Assembly (NCBI GenBank): GCA_964484125.1
Contig: CAZAEK010000009.1
Location: 45,291-109,290, forward strand
Origin: DSSM01 sp964484125
GTDB lineage: Bacteria; Bacteroidota; Ignavibacteria; Tepidaquicellales; Tepidaquicellaceae
DNA length: 64,000 nt
Direction: 5' to 3'
In this document: positions 1-9,124 of the stretch, in pieces
Numbering within the stretch: position 1 is the stretch's first letter
How the letters are laid out: the number at the start of each line of letters is the position of its first letter
Made by a program: the position numbers and the translations under genes
Notes under the pieces: model-generated
The model's database searches: none
Told to the model about the DNA's origin: nothing
What the model saw: the letters and a program-made list of their open reading frames with translations, nothing else

Positions 1-768
1 AGCTTCCCAGAAAGTGTTTGGTGCATTTTCAGGAACCCTGCTGCAGATTCCTGCAAGCGTTTCAAGTTCCTGTTTCCGTTTGCTGTCCTCTTCTTGTTTA
101 GCTAAATTGTATAATTTATCTGAGTACCTTTTTGCATAAATAATTATAGCATCGCATGCGATTGACATAGCACGCAGTTCTTCACGTTTTTTGAATGCAT
201 ATTTATCATTCCGGAAATCAAGATTTGAAATGCTATCTTCAATTTCTTTTTTAAAATCTTTAAAACCCTTTTTATAAATCTTATCGTCGAGTACTGTATG
301 CCCCGGAGCTCTTTGTTCCTGAAATTCCGTAAACACACCAGCCGAATATGCGGCTTTCCAGTTATCATCGAGTTCTCTGAAAATTTTATCTCTTATTGAA
401 CGTCCGTTCCAGAATGGAGAGATTTTATTTTTTTGAATATCGTAAAGTTCATCTGAAACAGAAAAGCTTATTTTCTCACGAGAGGCTAGAACATCAAAAT
501 CTTTTTCAGTATGAGTACAAATTTCCGGATATGTCGGTGTATTAAGCGGTGCGGATCCTCTTTCTCCAACAATCAGTTCGCCATCATTTACGGGAATTTC
601 TTTGTTGGAGAGTATATATTTAAGTGCAAGTGCTCTTGCCTCAGGTACCGATACCTTTTCAGCAACACCGGAACTATAGAATTCAGTTAATAATACAGCT
701 CTTTCAAGTGAAAGCGAAGGTTTGGTCCTGATACTATATTCTCTTAATTTTTTAATTCTTTCTGTCAT
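1..768 (-). CDS. hypD: Glycyl radical enzyme, trans-4-hydroxy-L-proline dehydratase-like (C-terminal part outside window)
   Basis: The reading frame opens at an ATG (766-768) and stays open to base 1, so only the N-terminal 256 residues are visible. The N-terminus of this protein matches the pyruvate formate-lyase-like domain of glycyl radical enzymes. Segments such as LIVGERG, TPTYPEICTHT, ISFSVSDE and FTEFQEQRAPGHTV closely follow what I recall of Clostridioides HypD, which dehydrates trans-4-hydroxy-L-proline to pyrroline-5-carboxylate. The catalytic cysteine and the glycyl-radical loop lie beyond the window, so substrate is not proven; another dehydratase of the same clade is possible. 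It starts one base after the stop of the activase gene, so the two are almost certainly one transcript. Use of this enzyme implies anoxic growth. Confidence 0.82.
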   Translation of the reverse strand, partial: MTERIKKLREYSIRTKPSLSLERAVLLTEFYSSGVAEKVSVPEARALALKYILSNKEIPVNDGELIVGERGSAPLNTPTYPEICTHTEKDFDVLASREKISFSVSDELYDIQKNKISPFWNGRSIRDKIFRELDDNWKAAYSAGVFTEFQEQRAPGHTVLDDKIYKKGFKDFKKEIEDSISNLDFRNDKYAFKKREELRAMSIACDAIIIYAKRYSDKLYNLAKQEEDSKRKQELETLAGICSRVPENAPNTFWEA

Positions 769-769
769 A

Positions 770-1552
770 TTATTTATTTACTCTGACGTCTATATCAAGT
801 GTTTTAAAAAGTTCTTTTATCTCGAGAAGGTAATCAATTGATTGTGATTGAAGTTTTCCTATATTGTCTGAAATTTTAAAGCGTGAATATTTGCTTTCGC
901 CAATTTTATTATAGGGCAATAAATCAATCCTTTTTAAATTTTTAAGTTTGTGAACAAAATTAATAATCAACAATAAATTATCTTTAGTATCTGTAATACC
1001 CGGAATTAGCGGTATTCTGAGAGTAACCTTTTCACCAAGTTCATCAAGATGTTTAAGGTTTTTTATAATCTGCTTATTAGATTGTCCCGTATATTCAATA
1101 TGAAGTTTTTCGTCAAATAGTTTCAAATCATATAAAAATAAATCAGTATATTCATATATCAAATCAAAGCTATCAACAGGGGCATATCCTGAAGTATCAA
1201 CTGCGGTGTGAATATTATGTTTTTTTGACTCAGTGAGAAGTGATTTCAGGAACTCAATTTGATAAAGTGGTTCACCGCCTGAGAAAGTTACACCTCCTTT
1301 TGACTGCTCGTAAAAAACAGAATCTTTAAGAACTTCTTTCATAATTTCTTCAACACTTACTTTTTTTCCGAACTGAATTTCATCACAGCCAAATTTTGTT
1401 TCAACTTCAATAAGTTCCGGCTCAGCATTCTTGCTTTCCGGATTATGACACCAGCGGCAGTTAAGCCAGCAGCCTTTCATGAATACAGTCGTTCTTATGC
1501 CGGGACCGTCATGGACTGCATATCTTTTAATATCAAATATTATACCTTCCAT
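770..1552 (-). CDS. Glycyl-radical enzyme activating enzyme (radical SAM)
   Basis: This 260-residue radical SAM protein installs the glycyl radical on a partner enzyme. The CX3CX2C cluster motif is seen at C28, C32 and C35 (GCWLNCRWCHNP), preceded by HDGPGIRT, and the SAM-binding GGVTFSGGEP segment follows. The stretch between them has a single cysteine, so the ferredoxin-like insert with two extra 4Fe-4S clusters found in many dehydratase activases is absent; in that respect it resembles the activase of pyruvate formate-lyase. It is directly upstream of the hydroxyproline-dehydratase-like gene with a one-base gap, which makes that enzyme its obvious substrate. Cytoplasmic and oxygen-sensitive by family knowledge. 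Confidence 0.92.
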   Translation of the reverse strand: MEGIIFDIKRYAVHDGPGIRTTVFMKGCWLNCRWCHNPESKNAEPELIEVETKFGCDEIQFGKKVSVEEIMKEVLKDSVFYEQSKGGVTFSGGEPLYQIEFLKSLLTESKKHNIHTAVDTSGYAPVDSFDLIYEYTDLFLYDLKLFDEKLHIEYTGQSNKQIIKNLKHLDELGEKVTLRIPLIPGITDTKDNLLLIINFVHKLKNLKRIDLLPYNKIGESKYSRFKISDNIGKLQSQSIDYLLEIKELFKTLDIDVRVNK

Positions 1553-1617
1553 ATTTAATCAAACAGTTTTCTGAAATTTATCAATAAATCTGTTTAATAA
1601 ATATGAATAATTTTATC

Positions 1618-2388
1618 TTACTTTTTTTCGAGTTCGGATTTAATATAATAATTCAGGAATCCACTATTCGGATAAAGTTCTTTTCCTTTGTCAAAATATT
1701 CCTTTGCCTTATCAAATTGCTCAAGTTTTTTGTAGGCAAGTGCCAGATATCCGTATGCCTGGTCTCCGCCCCAGTCGGGATAATATTCTTCCTTTTCGAT
1801 TCTCGTTGCAAAAAGCGAAACGGCTTTTTCAAAAATCGGTATAGCTTTCGTAACGCCACCTCCAAAATTTTCAGGGGTGAAATAAGTTGAAGCTCCAAGC
1901 AGATACTGGAATCTCGGATTATCAATATCTATTGCTTTTATTTTTTGTTCGAGCTGAGCTAATGTTGTTGCAATCTCCATCATCTTTTCCATTTCATAGA
2001 TATACCTGTTAAAATTTAATCCATATTTAAGAATGTGACTTTCACTGAAATCATTTTTTTGTTCAATGGATTTATTGATAATCTCAATGGCTGAAGTGTT
2101 ATACTTTTTCATCTTTTCTATATCATTCTTGCCATTGCTCATCCCTGTATATGCGAGATTGTAATCAACATAAGCAATGAAATAATTAACAAGCCATTCG
2201 TCGGTTTTAAGTTGAAGAATTCTTTCATATTCACCTCTGACTTTGAGAAGTTGTTTCTCATCCATAGAATTTATTGCTTCAGTCAGATTTTTCTTTGCCT
2301 TTATCATGGCGTCTTTAAAATCGTCGGCTTTCAAAACCGTAGCAGTTAAAAATATAACTGCAATGAGAAAAAATACTTTTGTTTTCAT
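1618..2388 (-). CDS. Secreted TPR-type protein of unknown function
   Basis: This is a 256-residue protein with a Sec signal peptide (MKTKVFFLIAVIFLTATVLKA) and therefore periplasmic or surface-located. The rest is alpha-helical with at least one recognisable tetratricopeptide repeat near the C-terminus (AYGYLALAYKKLEQFDKAKEYF). TPR proteins act as protein-binding scaffolds; I see no catalytic motif. It lies 20 bases downstream of a TonB-dependent receptor gene in the same direction, so the two are probably co-transcribed and may work together at the outer membrane. That link is inference from position only. I cannot name the family more exactly. Confidence 0.75.
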   Translation of the reverse strand: MKTKVFFLIAVIFLTATVLKADDFKDAMIKAKKNLTEAINSMDEKQLLKVRGEYERILQLKTDEWLVNYFIAYVDYNLAYTGMSNGKNDIEKMKKYNTSAIEIINKSIEQKNDFSESHILKYGLNFNRYIYEMEKMMEIATTLAQLEQKIKAIDIDNPRFQYLLGASTYFTPENFGGGVTKAIPIFEKAVSLFATRIEKEEYYPDWGGDQAYGYLALAYKKLEQFDKAKEYFDKGKELYPNSGFLNYYIKSELEKK

Positions 2389-2408
2389 AATTTTAATAAT
2401 TAAAGTTT

Positions 2409-4592
2409 TTAAAATTGTAACCCAAGACCAACATAAATAATTCTTGGTGAATTATAACTTATACCAATTTTTTCAGAGTAATCAGGAGTATATGTAAATT
2501 CAAAAACGTTATTAACATTGAATATATTGTTTACTGCAAGAACTGCAACAGCATATTTGCTCAAAAAGCTGAAAACGTATTGTAAATTCATATCAAATCT
2601 TCTGTAATCAGGCATCCTGCCGGAGTTGACTTCTGCAAAGAACGGAATATAAACATTCTGTGATGGCTCAAATATACTACCTGTAACAGGTGTAAATGGT
2701 TTACCTGTTGAATATTTATATGTAGCACCAAGAGTAAGTCTGTCAGTAATGTTATATTCGCCAACAACAGAAAGGGTATGAGTGATATCATAATTAGCAC
2801 TTGAAACAGATGTAGCATAAAATTGTTTACGTCTTGAATCCGCAATAGCATAGGAAATCCATCCATTAAATTTAGGTTTCAATCTCACTTTTAAAAATAT
2901 ATCTATACCTTTAGCAAAGCCATAACCGGATGAAGAGAAGTTCTGGAAAAATCTATCGAATAGTAAAAGATTTTTATAATCTTTATAATAACTTTCAATA
3001 CGGAAAATGTAATCGCCATCGCGGTTATACTCATAGCCAAGAATATAATGATTTGCCTGTTCAGGTAATAAATCATTTTTTCCGCTTTCGAGGAAATATT
3101 CAAGTGCTGGATTTTGGTGATAAATTCCTGCAGAACCCCTGAGGTAGCTATGTTCAGATAATCTGAAAACCAAAGACAATCTTGGGTCGAGAATTACTTT
3201 TTCTGAAATAGAGTAATAGTCACTTCTCAGTCCGCCTACAATTGCGAGTTGTTTAGAGATTTTGCTTTTTAGTTCGGAATATAAACCGATTCTTCCGTTA
3301 TTTTTATTTGAGTTCACTTCAAAATATGGCGCATCTGGTCTTAAATTATAGAAAAGTAATGGTACTTTGCCAATGGTTTCATATTTATTGTATTCAAATT
3401 CCGCTCCGGCAGAAAAATCAAGAGCTTCATTTAGTGGTGTTGAAAAATCTGATCTGAGCTTTGAGTATAGATTTCCGGTTGAGTTATCAATAACACCATA
3501 TTTTGAAATTGAATTGTAATTGCTTATTGAAGCATTGATACTTAATAAACTAATTGAGGTGGGAGCAAAGGAATATTTAAGATTTGAAAAGAAGGAATTT
3601 GCCTCTGAATTAACATAACCGCTGTATGATGGGCTCGAATTTCTGATCCCAACCTTGCTATGATCATAATTTGCATATAATTTTAAAATTCCGGTCTGTG
3701 ATGTTCTATAGACCAAAGTGCCTCCGAAACCTGTCGCAGTAGGAGTTTTACTATAATCTTCTGTAATACCATTGATATCTAAAAAAGGTTTTATATAAGT
3801 CTGATAAGTTGCAAAGGTTGCCCCGAATTTTGTATCAGGAGAAACATAAGCACCCTGCAGACTTGCATTTGCAAGTCCGATAAAAGCAAAGATGCCGTTA
3901 GAGCTTGGCAGATCATAGCTTTGAAGGTCGAGGACTGCAGAAAGAACATTTCCGAAACGTGCAGAAAATCCTCCGCTTGAAAAATTAATACCTCTTAATC
4001 CCCATGGATTTATAGTAGAGAAAGATTGCGTGTTATATGCATCCTGAAATATAAAAGGGTTATATAAAGAAGCATTATCAAGAAAAGTGAGAACTTCATT
4101 TGGGTCGCCGCCACGCACAGCAATCCTGCTTCCTTCATCAACCTGATTAGAACCCGGGAAAGTAGTTATGGCTCTGAATAAATCAGCGTCTGCCCCCGGT
4201 ATCCTGACAATTTCAAGGGGAGTCAGTGTTACTTTTGAATTTTCACCTGAAATAAATGAGCTGGCAGTTACTATTATTTCGTCAGTCTTATATTCTTCAG
4301 TTTCCATTACGATATTAACTACAAGATTCTCATTGCTTATATTAATATTTTTTGAATACTCTTTAAATCCAATTGAGGTACAGATAAGAATATGTGCACC
4401 TTTTTTTTCAGTTTCGAATTCAAAATATCCTTTTTCATCGGCAGTCGTTCCGTCAATTGTGCCTTTAATAACTATATTGGCTCCGACAACAGGTAAAGCA
4501 TCCTTGTCAGTAATCTTTCCTGAGATTTTTATCTGTGAATATCCGGGAATTGAGAACAGAAAAAACAGTAATAGTAAATGAGTAATTTTCAT
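2409..4592 (-). CDS. TonB-dependent outer-membrane receptor with carboxypeptidase-regulatory-like N-domain
   Basis: This 727-residue protein has a signal peptide (about residues 1-19). A carboxypeptidase-regulatory-like beta-sandwich follows at about 20-100 (ISGKITDKDALPVVGANIVI), then a TonB plug around 110-230 with the conserved RVRGG-like IAVRGGDPNEV segment. The remainder is a long beta-barrel rich in alternating aromatic strands, ending in an aromatic residue (GLGLQF) as outer-membrane barrels do. It would take up a scarce ligand using TonB energy. Nothing in the sequence shows which ligand, and no riboswitch or SusD partner is next to it. The secreted TPR protein follows 20 bases downstream. 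Confidence 0.9.
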   Translation of the reverse strand: MKITHLLLLFFLFSIPGYSQIKISGKITDKDALPVVGANIVIKGTIDGTTADEKGYFEFETEKKGAHILICTSIGFKEYSKNINISNENLVVNIVMETEEYKTDEIIVTASSFISGENSKVTLTPLEIVRIPGADADLFRAITTFPGSNQVDEGSRIAVRGGDPNEVLTFLDNASLYNPFIFQDAYNTQSFSTINPWGLRGINFSSGGFSARFGNVLSAVLDLQSYDLPSSNGIFAFIGLANASLQGAYVSPDTKFGATFATYQTYIKPFLDINGITEDYSKTPTATGFGGTLVYRTSQTGILKLYANYDHSKVGIRNSSPSYSGYVNSEANSFFSNLKYSFAPTSISLLSINASISNYNSISKYGVIDNSTGNLYSKLRSDFSTPLNEALDFSAGAEFEYNKYETIGKVPLLFYNLRPDAPYFEVNSNKNNGRIGLYSELKSKISKQLAIVGGLRSDYYSISEKVILDPRLSLVFRLSEHSYLRGSAGIYHQNPALEYFLESGKNDLLPEQANHYILGYEYNRDGDYIFRIESYYKDYKNLLLFDRFFQNFSSSGYGFAKGIDIFLKVRLKPKFNGWISYAIADSRRKQFYATSVSSANYDITHTLSVVGEYNITDRLTLGATYKYSTGKPFTPVTGSIFEPSQNVYIPFFAEVNSGRMPDYRRFDMNLQYVFSFLSKYAVAVLAVNNIFNVNNVFEFTYTPDYSEKIGISYNSPRIIYVGLGLQF

Positions 4593-4704
4593 AAAATATA
4601 CTTAAATAATTATGGGTATAACAAAATATAAAAAAAATGATATTCTTTCAATGTTATTATAAAATTTTAAAGAATTAAAATTGTCTGATAAATTTAACAA
4701 TTTC

Positions 4705-5757
4705 TTAATTTTGTTGCAGTAGGGATTTAATGAATGCTGATAGCTTTTGAGATACCTGTTCGAATGAGATATTTTCAAGTGTAGGTTCCTTTGTAATCAC
4801 ACAGTCGAATCTGGATTTATAAGGAGACCATATTACTTCGTCAGTATTGTAGTGTACGAAGAGACCGAACACCGGAGTTTCAGAAGCAGAAGCAATGTGA
4901 ACAAGTGATGTATCGGGAGTGATGAGGAGTGCTGAGAGAGAAATTACAGCGGCAACCGAATCGAGGCTGCCTGAAAATACAGGAATATTATCTGAAATGT
5001 TATTTGCCTGAGCTAATTTGCTTTCAGTGGAAATGAAAAAAACATTGGTATTATATTGCTTTAAAAAAACAACAAGTTTATTGAAGTTTTCTTTTCCCCA
5101 GAATCTTGCATCGCTTCCTGCAAAAAGGTTTATTGCAATAGTGAATTTCTTTTCCCTGAAATTTCTCATAAGAAAGTTTTCGGCAATAGATACATTATCA
5201 GCAGATGGTTTATAAATTATATTTGCATTTCCCAAATCCGGATTTAACCCGAAGAGTTTTGATATCTCGATTACTCTTTCTACAGGATGATACTTTGTTG
5301 CATCAGGTCTTTGGATAGTATGTGTAAAAAGAGCAGAGTTTGATTTTTCAAGTGCCGCTTTGAACCTGCAATCCGAAAAGGCAATAAAAAGTGAGGCAGT
5401 TGAAGAAACATCGTCATGAGAATCAATTATACAATCATAATTTTGCGAATTTATTTCCTTTATTATTCGAAGGAAAGTTTTAACACTTTTATCATAAATA
5501 TACACTTTATTGCATAGCTCATTTCTTTCGAAAACAAATTTATTCCTTTTACTGCACAATACATCAATTGTAACCCCATCAATTTTTTTCAGTTCTCCGA
5601 GTAATGGAGTTGTAATAAGCGCATCACCTATATTATTTAATCTGATAATAAGAATTTTACTGATACCGGAAATTTTTACATTAAGTTTTCTCTTCTTTTT
5701 AATTAGAATTGCAAGTTTGAGTGAAAGTGATTTTGATATTTTTTCAGGTTTCTCCAA
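4705..5757 (-). CDS. Glycosyltransferase family 9 (heptosyltransferase-like)
   Basis: This 350-residue cytoplasmic protein has the two-domain GT-B layout of ADP-heptose:LPS heptosyltransferases. Visible signatures are the N-terminal LIIRLNNIGDALITTPLL, which matches the family start (NIGDxxxTTP), and the C-terminal nucleotide-sugar site LLITPDTSLVHIASASETP with GLFVHYN. Family members add heptose or related sugars to lipopolysaccharide core; the acceptor here is unknown. An N-terminal basic extension of about 30 residues precedes the catalytic domain. The gene begins three bases after the stop of the exonuclease/GIY-YIG gene, so they share a transcript although their functions are unrelated. 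Confidence 0.88.
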   Translation of the reverse strand: MEKPEKISKSLSLKLAILIKKKRKLNVKISGISKILIIRLNNIGDALITTPLLGELKKIDGVTIDVLCSKRNKFVFERNELCNKVYIYDKSVKTFLRIIKEINSQNYDCIIDSHDDVSSTASLFIAFSDCRFKAALEKSNSALFTHTIQRPDATKYHPVERVIEISKLFGLNPDLGNANIIYKPSADNVSIAENFLMRNFREKKFTIAINLFAGSDARFWGKENFNKLVVFLKQYNTNVFFISTESKLAQANNISDNIPVFSGSLDSVAAVISLSALLITPDTSLVHIASASETPVFGLFVHYNTDEVIWSPYKSRFDCVITKEPTLENISFEQVSQKLSAFIKSLLQQN

Positions 5758-5760
5758 ATT

Positions 5761-7467
5761 CTAAGTAAATATAAATTTCAAAACATCTTCTTTTTTCACA
5801 GATTCATCTATTTCAAGAACTTTTCTTTTATCACGGTTCAGAGCGAGCCAGTTTGATATTACTTTTATTTCATCGAGCTCTTCCGTTGTGAATTGGTGCC
5901 TTGAAAATCTGTTAAGTGAAAAATATAAATATTCTGCATATTCAGAAAGTTCTTCTATGCAGTTACTCTGGTCGAATTCATTATTATTTGATATTGTATA
6001 AGTATTGACTAATTTCCCGTTGTGAACAAAAAATATTTCCCGCTTTGTTTTTGAGTCAAGTTTAATAATAATTTTTCTGTCATTAATGGCAGAAGTTATT
6101 ACTTTCTGGTAACTCATTACTTTCAAAATATCTTTGAGCATATCTCTTATAAGAGCTGCTTTTTCGAAGTCTAAGTTGTCTGAATATTCTTCCATAATTT
6201 TAAGTAAATTATCCTGAACGCTTTTCCCGTTTATGCCGGTGATATATGAATGGACTTTTTCAACTTCTGCCCTGTAGTGTTCTTTTGATACTGTAACATT
6301 GCATGGTGCTTCACATTGACCAATATCATAATACATACAGTTAGAATTATTCTCTGACGCTTTTAAAAATTTATCTTCGCATTTACGGAGCAGGAAATTT
6401 GTGTTAATGTCTTTCAGTATATTTCTGACTGTAACGCGGCTTGAAAAAGGTCCGTAATAATATGCTCCGTCATTTTCGATTTCGTAAACACTCTGAATTT
6501 TCGGGAAATCGTTCTGAACATCAAGTTTAATAAAAGGATGGAAGCGGAATCGTTTTATAGCGGTATTGAATCTTGGTTTATAACGTTTAATCAGTTTTGA
6601 TTCGAGAATTAAAGCCGAGAGCTCTGAGTCGGTTGTCTGATATTCAAATTTCCGCATAGATGCCAGCAATCTGCGGATTTTATATGGAAGTTCAGAGTTA
6701 TGATGAAAATATGTAGATACTCTTTCTTTTAAATTCTTTGCTTTTCCAATGTATAATATTTCATCGTTTCTGCTTTTGAAAAAATATACACCGGGGCTTT
6801 CCGGCAAATTTTTTAAATCAAATCCAAGTCTTTTTAATGCCGGAGATTTTTTTTCGGATGTATAAATTTTAGAATTCTGAAACTGCAGGACTTCTCTCAA
6901 TTCATCGTATTCAAAGTCATTATGCAGTTCATCAAGGAATTTAAGAAGGATCTTCGCCGTAACAAGTGTATCATCATAGGCGCGGTGTTTTCTGTTTTGA
7001 ATAAATCCAAAATGTTTTGCAACATTACCGAGTGATTTACTTTTCAGATTCCGTAGCAATCTTCTTGCAAGTTTGCATGTACATAGAGTATCATAATGAA
7101 AATCAACAGGCGAATCAAGTCTTTTGAAAGATTCACGTATAAACTTATAATCAAATGCAACATTATGACCTGCGAATACAACCGGACATTCTTCGTTTTT
7201 AAAAAAGGATAATATTGTATCACTAACCTGTTCGAAAGTAGGTTTATTAATAACATCCTCATTTCTGATTCCGGTTAACTCTGTGATGAATTGAGGTATA
7301 TGTTGCTGAGGATTAATAAGTGTCGTAAATCTATCAGTTATCTCTCCGTCTTTTATCTTAATCAGAGAAATTTCTGTAATTCGGTTTGAAACCGGGGAAA
7401 GTCCCGTGGTTTCTATATCACAAACAATATACGCTGCATCATAAATCGTGATTTCAGAATTGCTCAA
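5761..7467 (-). CDS. DEDD 3'-5' exonuclease fused to a GIY-YIG (UvrC/Cho-type) nuclease
   Basis: This is a 568-residue two-nuclease protein. Residues about 10-180 are a DnaQ/PolIII-epsilon-like exonuclease: D17 and E19 (CDIETTGLS), a central GHNVAFDYKF, and HRAYDDTLVT, giving the DEDDh set. Residues about 220-310 are a GIY-YIG domain like the UvrC N-terminus (SPGVYFF then EILYIGKAKNLKERV). A cysteine-containing segment (C-MYYDIGQCEAPC) and a UvrB-binding-type UVR helix pair (DNLDFEKAALIRDML, about 430-455) follow. The RNase H-like and helix-hairpin-helix halves of UvrC are missing, so it is nearer to Cho plus an exonuclease than to UvrC. A role in DNA repair incision and trimming is likely but inferred. 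Confidence 0.9.
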   Translation of the reverse strand: MSNSEITIYDAAYIVCDIETTGLSPVSNRITEISLIKIKDGEITDRFTTLINPQQHIPQFITELTGIRNEDVINKPTFEQVSDTILSFFKNEECPVVFAGHNVAFDYKFIRESFKRLDSPVDFHYDTLCTCKLARRLLRNLKSKSLGNVAKHFGFIQNRKHRAYDDTLVTAKILLKFLDELHNDFEYDELREVLQFQNSKIYTSEKKSPALKRLGFDLKNLPESPGVYFFKSRNDEILYIGKAKNLKERVSTYFHHNSELPYKIRRLLASMRKFEYQTTDSELSALILESKLIKRYKPRFNTAIKRFRFHPFIKLDVQNDFPKIQSVYEIENDGAYYYGPFSSRVTVRNILKDINTNFLLRKCEDKFLKASENNSNCMYYDIGQCEAPCNVTVSKEHYRAEVEKVHSYITGINGKSVQDNLLKIMEEYSDNLDFEKAALIRDMLKDILKVMSYQKVITSAINDRKIIIKLDSKTKREIFFVHNGKLVNTYTISNNNEFDQSNCIEELSEYAEYLYFSLNRFSRHQFTTEELDEIKVISNWLALNRDKRKVLEIDESVKKEDVLKFIFT

Positions 7468-7503
7468 ATATATCTTTTTTTAACAAAGATATAACATAAT
7501 AGA

Positions 7504-9027
7504 TTATTTTACAAGTACCATTCTTTTTGTATCACTGAATTTATCTGTAACAAGTCTATAGAAATAGATTCCGCTCGGTAAAGTTTTACCGGAATTATCT
7601 TTTGCATTCCAGTAAACAGAATAATTTCCGGGAAGCTGAACAGTATTTACGAGTGAAGCAACTTTTTTCCCTGTTATATCATATACCGATAAACTTATTT
7701 TTGTACGTTCAGCAACAGAATATTTTATAATAGTCTCAGGGTTAAATGGATTGGGATAATTCTGACCGAGTTTAAACACTTCAGGGATTTCTGATTCATT
7801 ATTACTGATACCAACAGATGAATTTTTATTGAACCTGTATATTTTGGATGATGCTGAATATGATAAAATATAAAGTTCATTACTTTGATCCATACCAAAT
7901 GTTGCAATAAAATATGGTGAATCAATAAGGAGAGAATCTGAAGTTATTGAAGTTCCGTTATATCTCAGCATCCATATTTTCCCTGAGCAGTAATCTGCAT
8001 AAATATAAGCACCAAGCAACTCTGGTCTTCTGTTTCCTCTGTAAACATAACCCCCAGTAACAGAACAACTTCCATCGTTGTGGGAATATGCTTTAATCGG
8101 CATAGTTTTTCCTGAAGTATCACAACCTGAGGGTGGGTTGAAACATTGAAAACCTTCGAGAATCCTCCACCCGTAATTTTTTCCATTCTTAATTATATCG
8201 ATTTCTTCCCATAAATTCTGCCCAACATCACCTGCATAAATAAAACCGGTTTGTGGATCCTGTGAAAATTTCCACGGATTTCTTAAGCCCCAGCTGAAAA
8301 TTTCTTCTCTGCCTGCAGATGGATTATTATAAAATGGATTTGAAGGAGGTATTACATACCTTTTTGAAGGAGTAGTATCATTAATATCTATTCTAAGCAT
8401 TTTACCGAGCAAAGATTGCAGATTCTGAGCATTGTTTTGCGGGTCTCCGCCGCTACCACCGTCACCCATTCCGATATATAAATATCCATCAAGTCCAAAA
8501 AGAAGAGTGCCTCCGTTGTGGTTAAAATACGGCTGATTTATTTCAAGAATTTTGTATTCGCTTAAAGAATCAGCTTTATTTGGATTACCCGGGCTTACTT
8601 TAAATCTCGAGATAACTGTTTTTAAAGGTGAAGATGTTGCAGTATAATTAACATAGAAATAACCATTTGAAGCATAATTAGGATGAAAGGCAAGACCAAG
8701 CAATCCTTCTTCTCCATTTGAAGAAGAAATTTTATTGGAGATGTTTAAGAAATTACTTACTCCGGATGAGAGAATATTAGTATCATTCTGAAATACTTTT
8801 ATTATGCCATTTTGCTGCACAAGAAAAAGTCTGTTAGTTCCGTCATTACTATGAGTAAGATGTGTCGGAAAAGGGAAAGATAAATTTGGAAAAGCATCAA
8901 CGAGTGATAGATTCGGATTTTGAGCATTCAATACCGAATAGATGAAAAAATTTAAAAAAACAAGAGATAATATTTTTATGCGCATTGCTAAATTATTAAA
9001 TTTCAGATTTTTTATTTTAAACATCAA
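7504..9027 (-). CDS. Secreted PQQ-dependent sugar dehydrogenase (GSDH family) with T9SS sorting domain
   Basis: This 507-residue protein has a signal peptide near residues 15-35. A six-bladed glucose/sorbosone dehydrogenase propeller follows (about 45-400), recognised by GLLGLAFHPNY, FNHNGGTLLFGLDGYLYI, MGDGGSGGDPQN and SWGLRNPWKFSQDP. The family oxidises aldose sugars with PQQ. The last 90 residues are a type IX secretion sorting domain starting at QNYPNPFNPET and ending in a basic tail (RMVLVK), so the enzyme is exported across the outer membrane and anchored or released. No PQQ synthesis genes are in the window. The gene is 36 bases upstream of the exonuclease gene and is divergent from the peptide importer operon. 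Confidence 0.9.
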   Translation of the reverse strand: MMFKIKNLKFNNLAMRIKILSLVFLNFFIYSVLNAQNPNLSLVDAFPNLSFPFPTHLTHSNDGTNRLFLVQQNGIIKVFQNDTNILSSGVSNFLNISNKISSSNGEEGLLGLAFHPNYASNGYFYVNYTATSSPLKTVISRFKVSPGNPNKADSLSEYKILEINQPYFNHNGGTLLFGLDGYLYIGMGDGGSGGDPQNNAQNLQSLLGKMLRIDINDTTPSKRYVIPPSNPFYNNPSAGREEIFSWGLRNPWKFSQDPQTGFIYAGDVGQNLWEEIDIIKNGKNYGWRILEGFQCFNPPSGCDTSGKTMPIKAYSHNDGSCSVTGGYVYRGNRRPELLGAYIYADYCSGKIWMLRYNGTSITSDSLLIDSPYFIATFGMDQSNELYILSYSASSKIYRFNKNSSVGISNNESEIPEVFKLGQNYPNPFNPETIIKYSVAERTKISLSVYDITGKKVASLVNTVQLPGNYSVYWNAKDNSGKTLPSGIYFYRLVTDKFSDTKRMVLVK

Positions 9028-9054
9028 AAAATAATTAATAATTTCAAAATCAAA

Positions 9055-9079
9055 TTTGTGTATATTTTATATACACAAA
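9055..9079. promoter_or_regulatory. Perfect 25-bp palindrome, candidate operator
   Basis: The sequence is two 11-base arms, TTTGTGTATAT and ATATACACAAA, around a TTT spacer, with no mismatch. It lies between the divergent sugar-dehydrogenase start (9027) and the first importer gene start (9125), where a repressor or activator dimer would act on either. It has no GC-rich stem or T-run, so it is not a terminator. The regulator is unknown. Confidence 0.5.
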
Positions 9080-9124
9080 GTTTTATATATTACGCACTGC
9101 GTTGAAATTTATAAAAATTCCTCT

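Noticed and set aside
144..368. Short minus-strand ORF near the left edge
   Set aside because: It lies inside the hydroxyproline-dehydratase-like frame, which is open from 768 to base 1 and has clear family motifs.
9056..9124. Upstream ATG start for the YejA-like lipoprotein
   Set aside because: It lies in the palindrome and would put 23 residues before a clean lipoprotein signal; the ATG at 9125 fits better.
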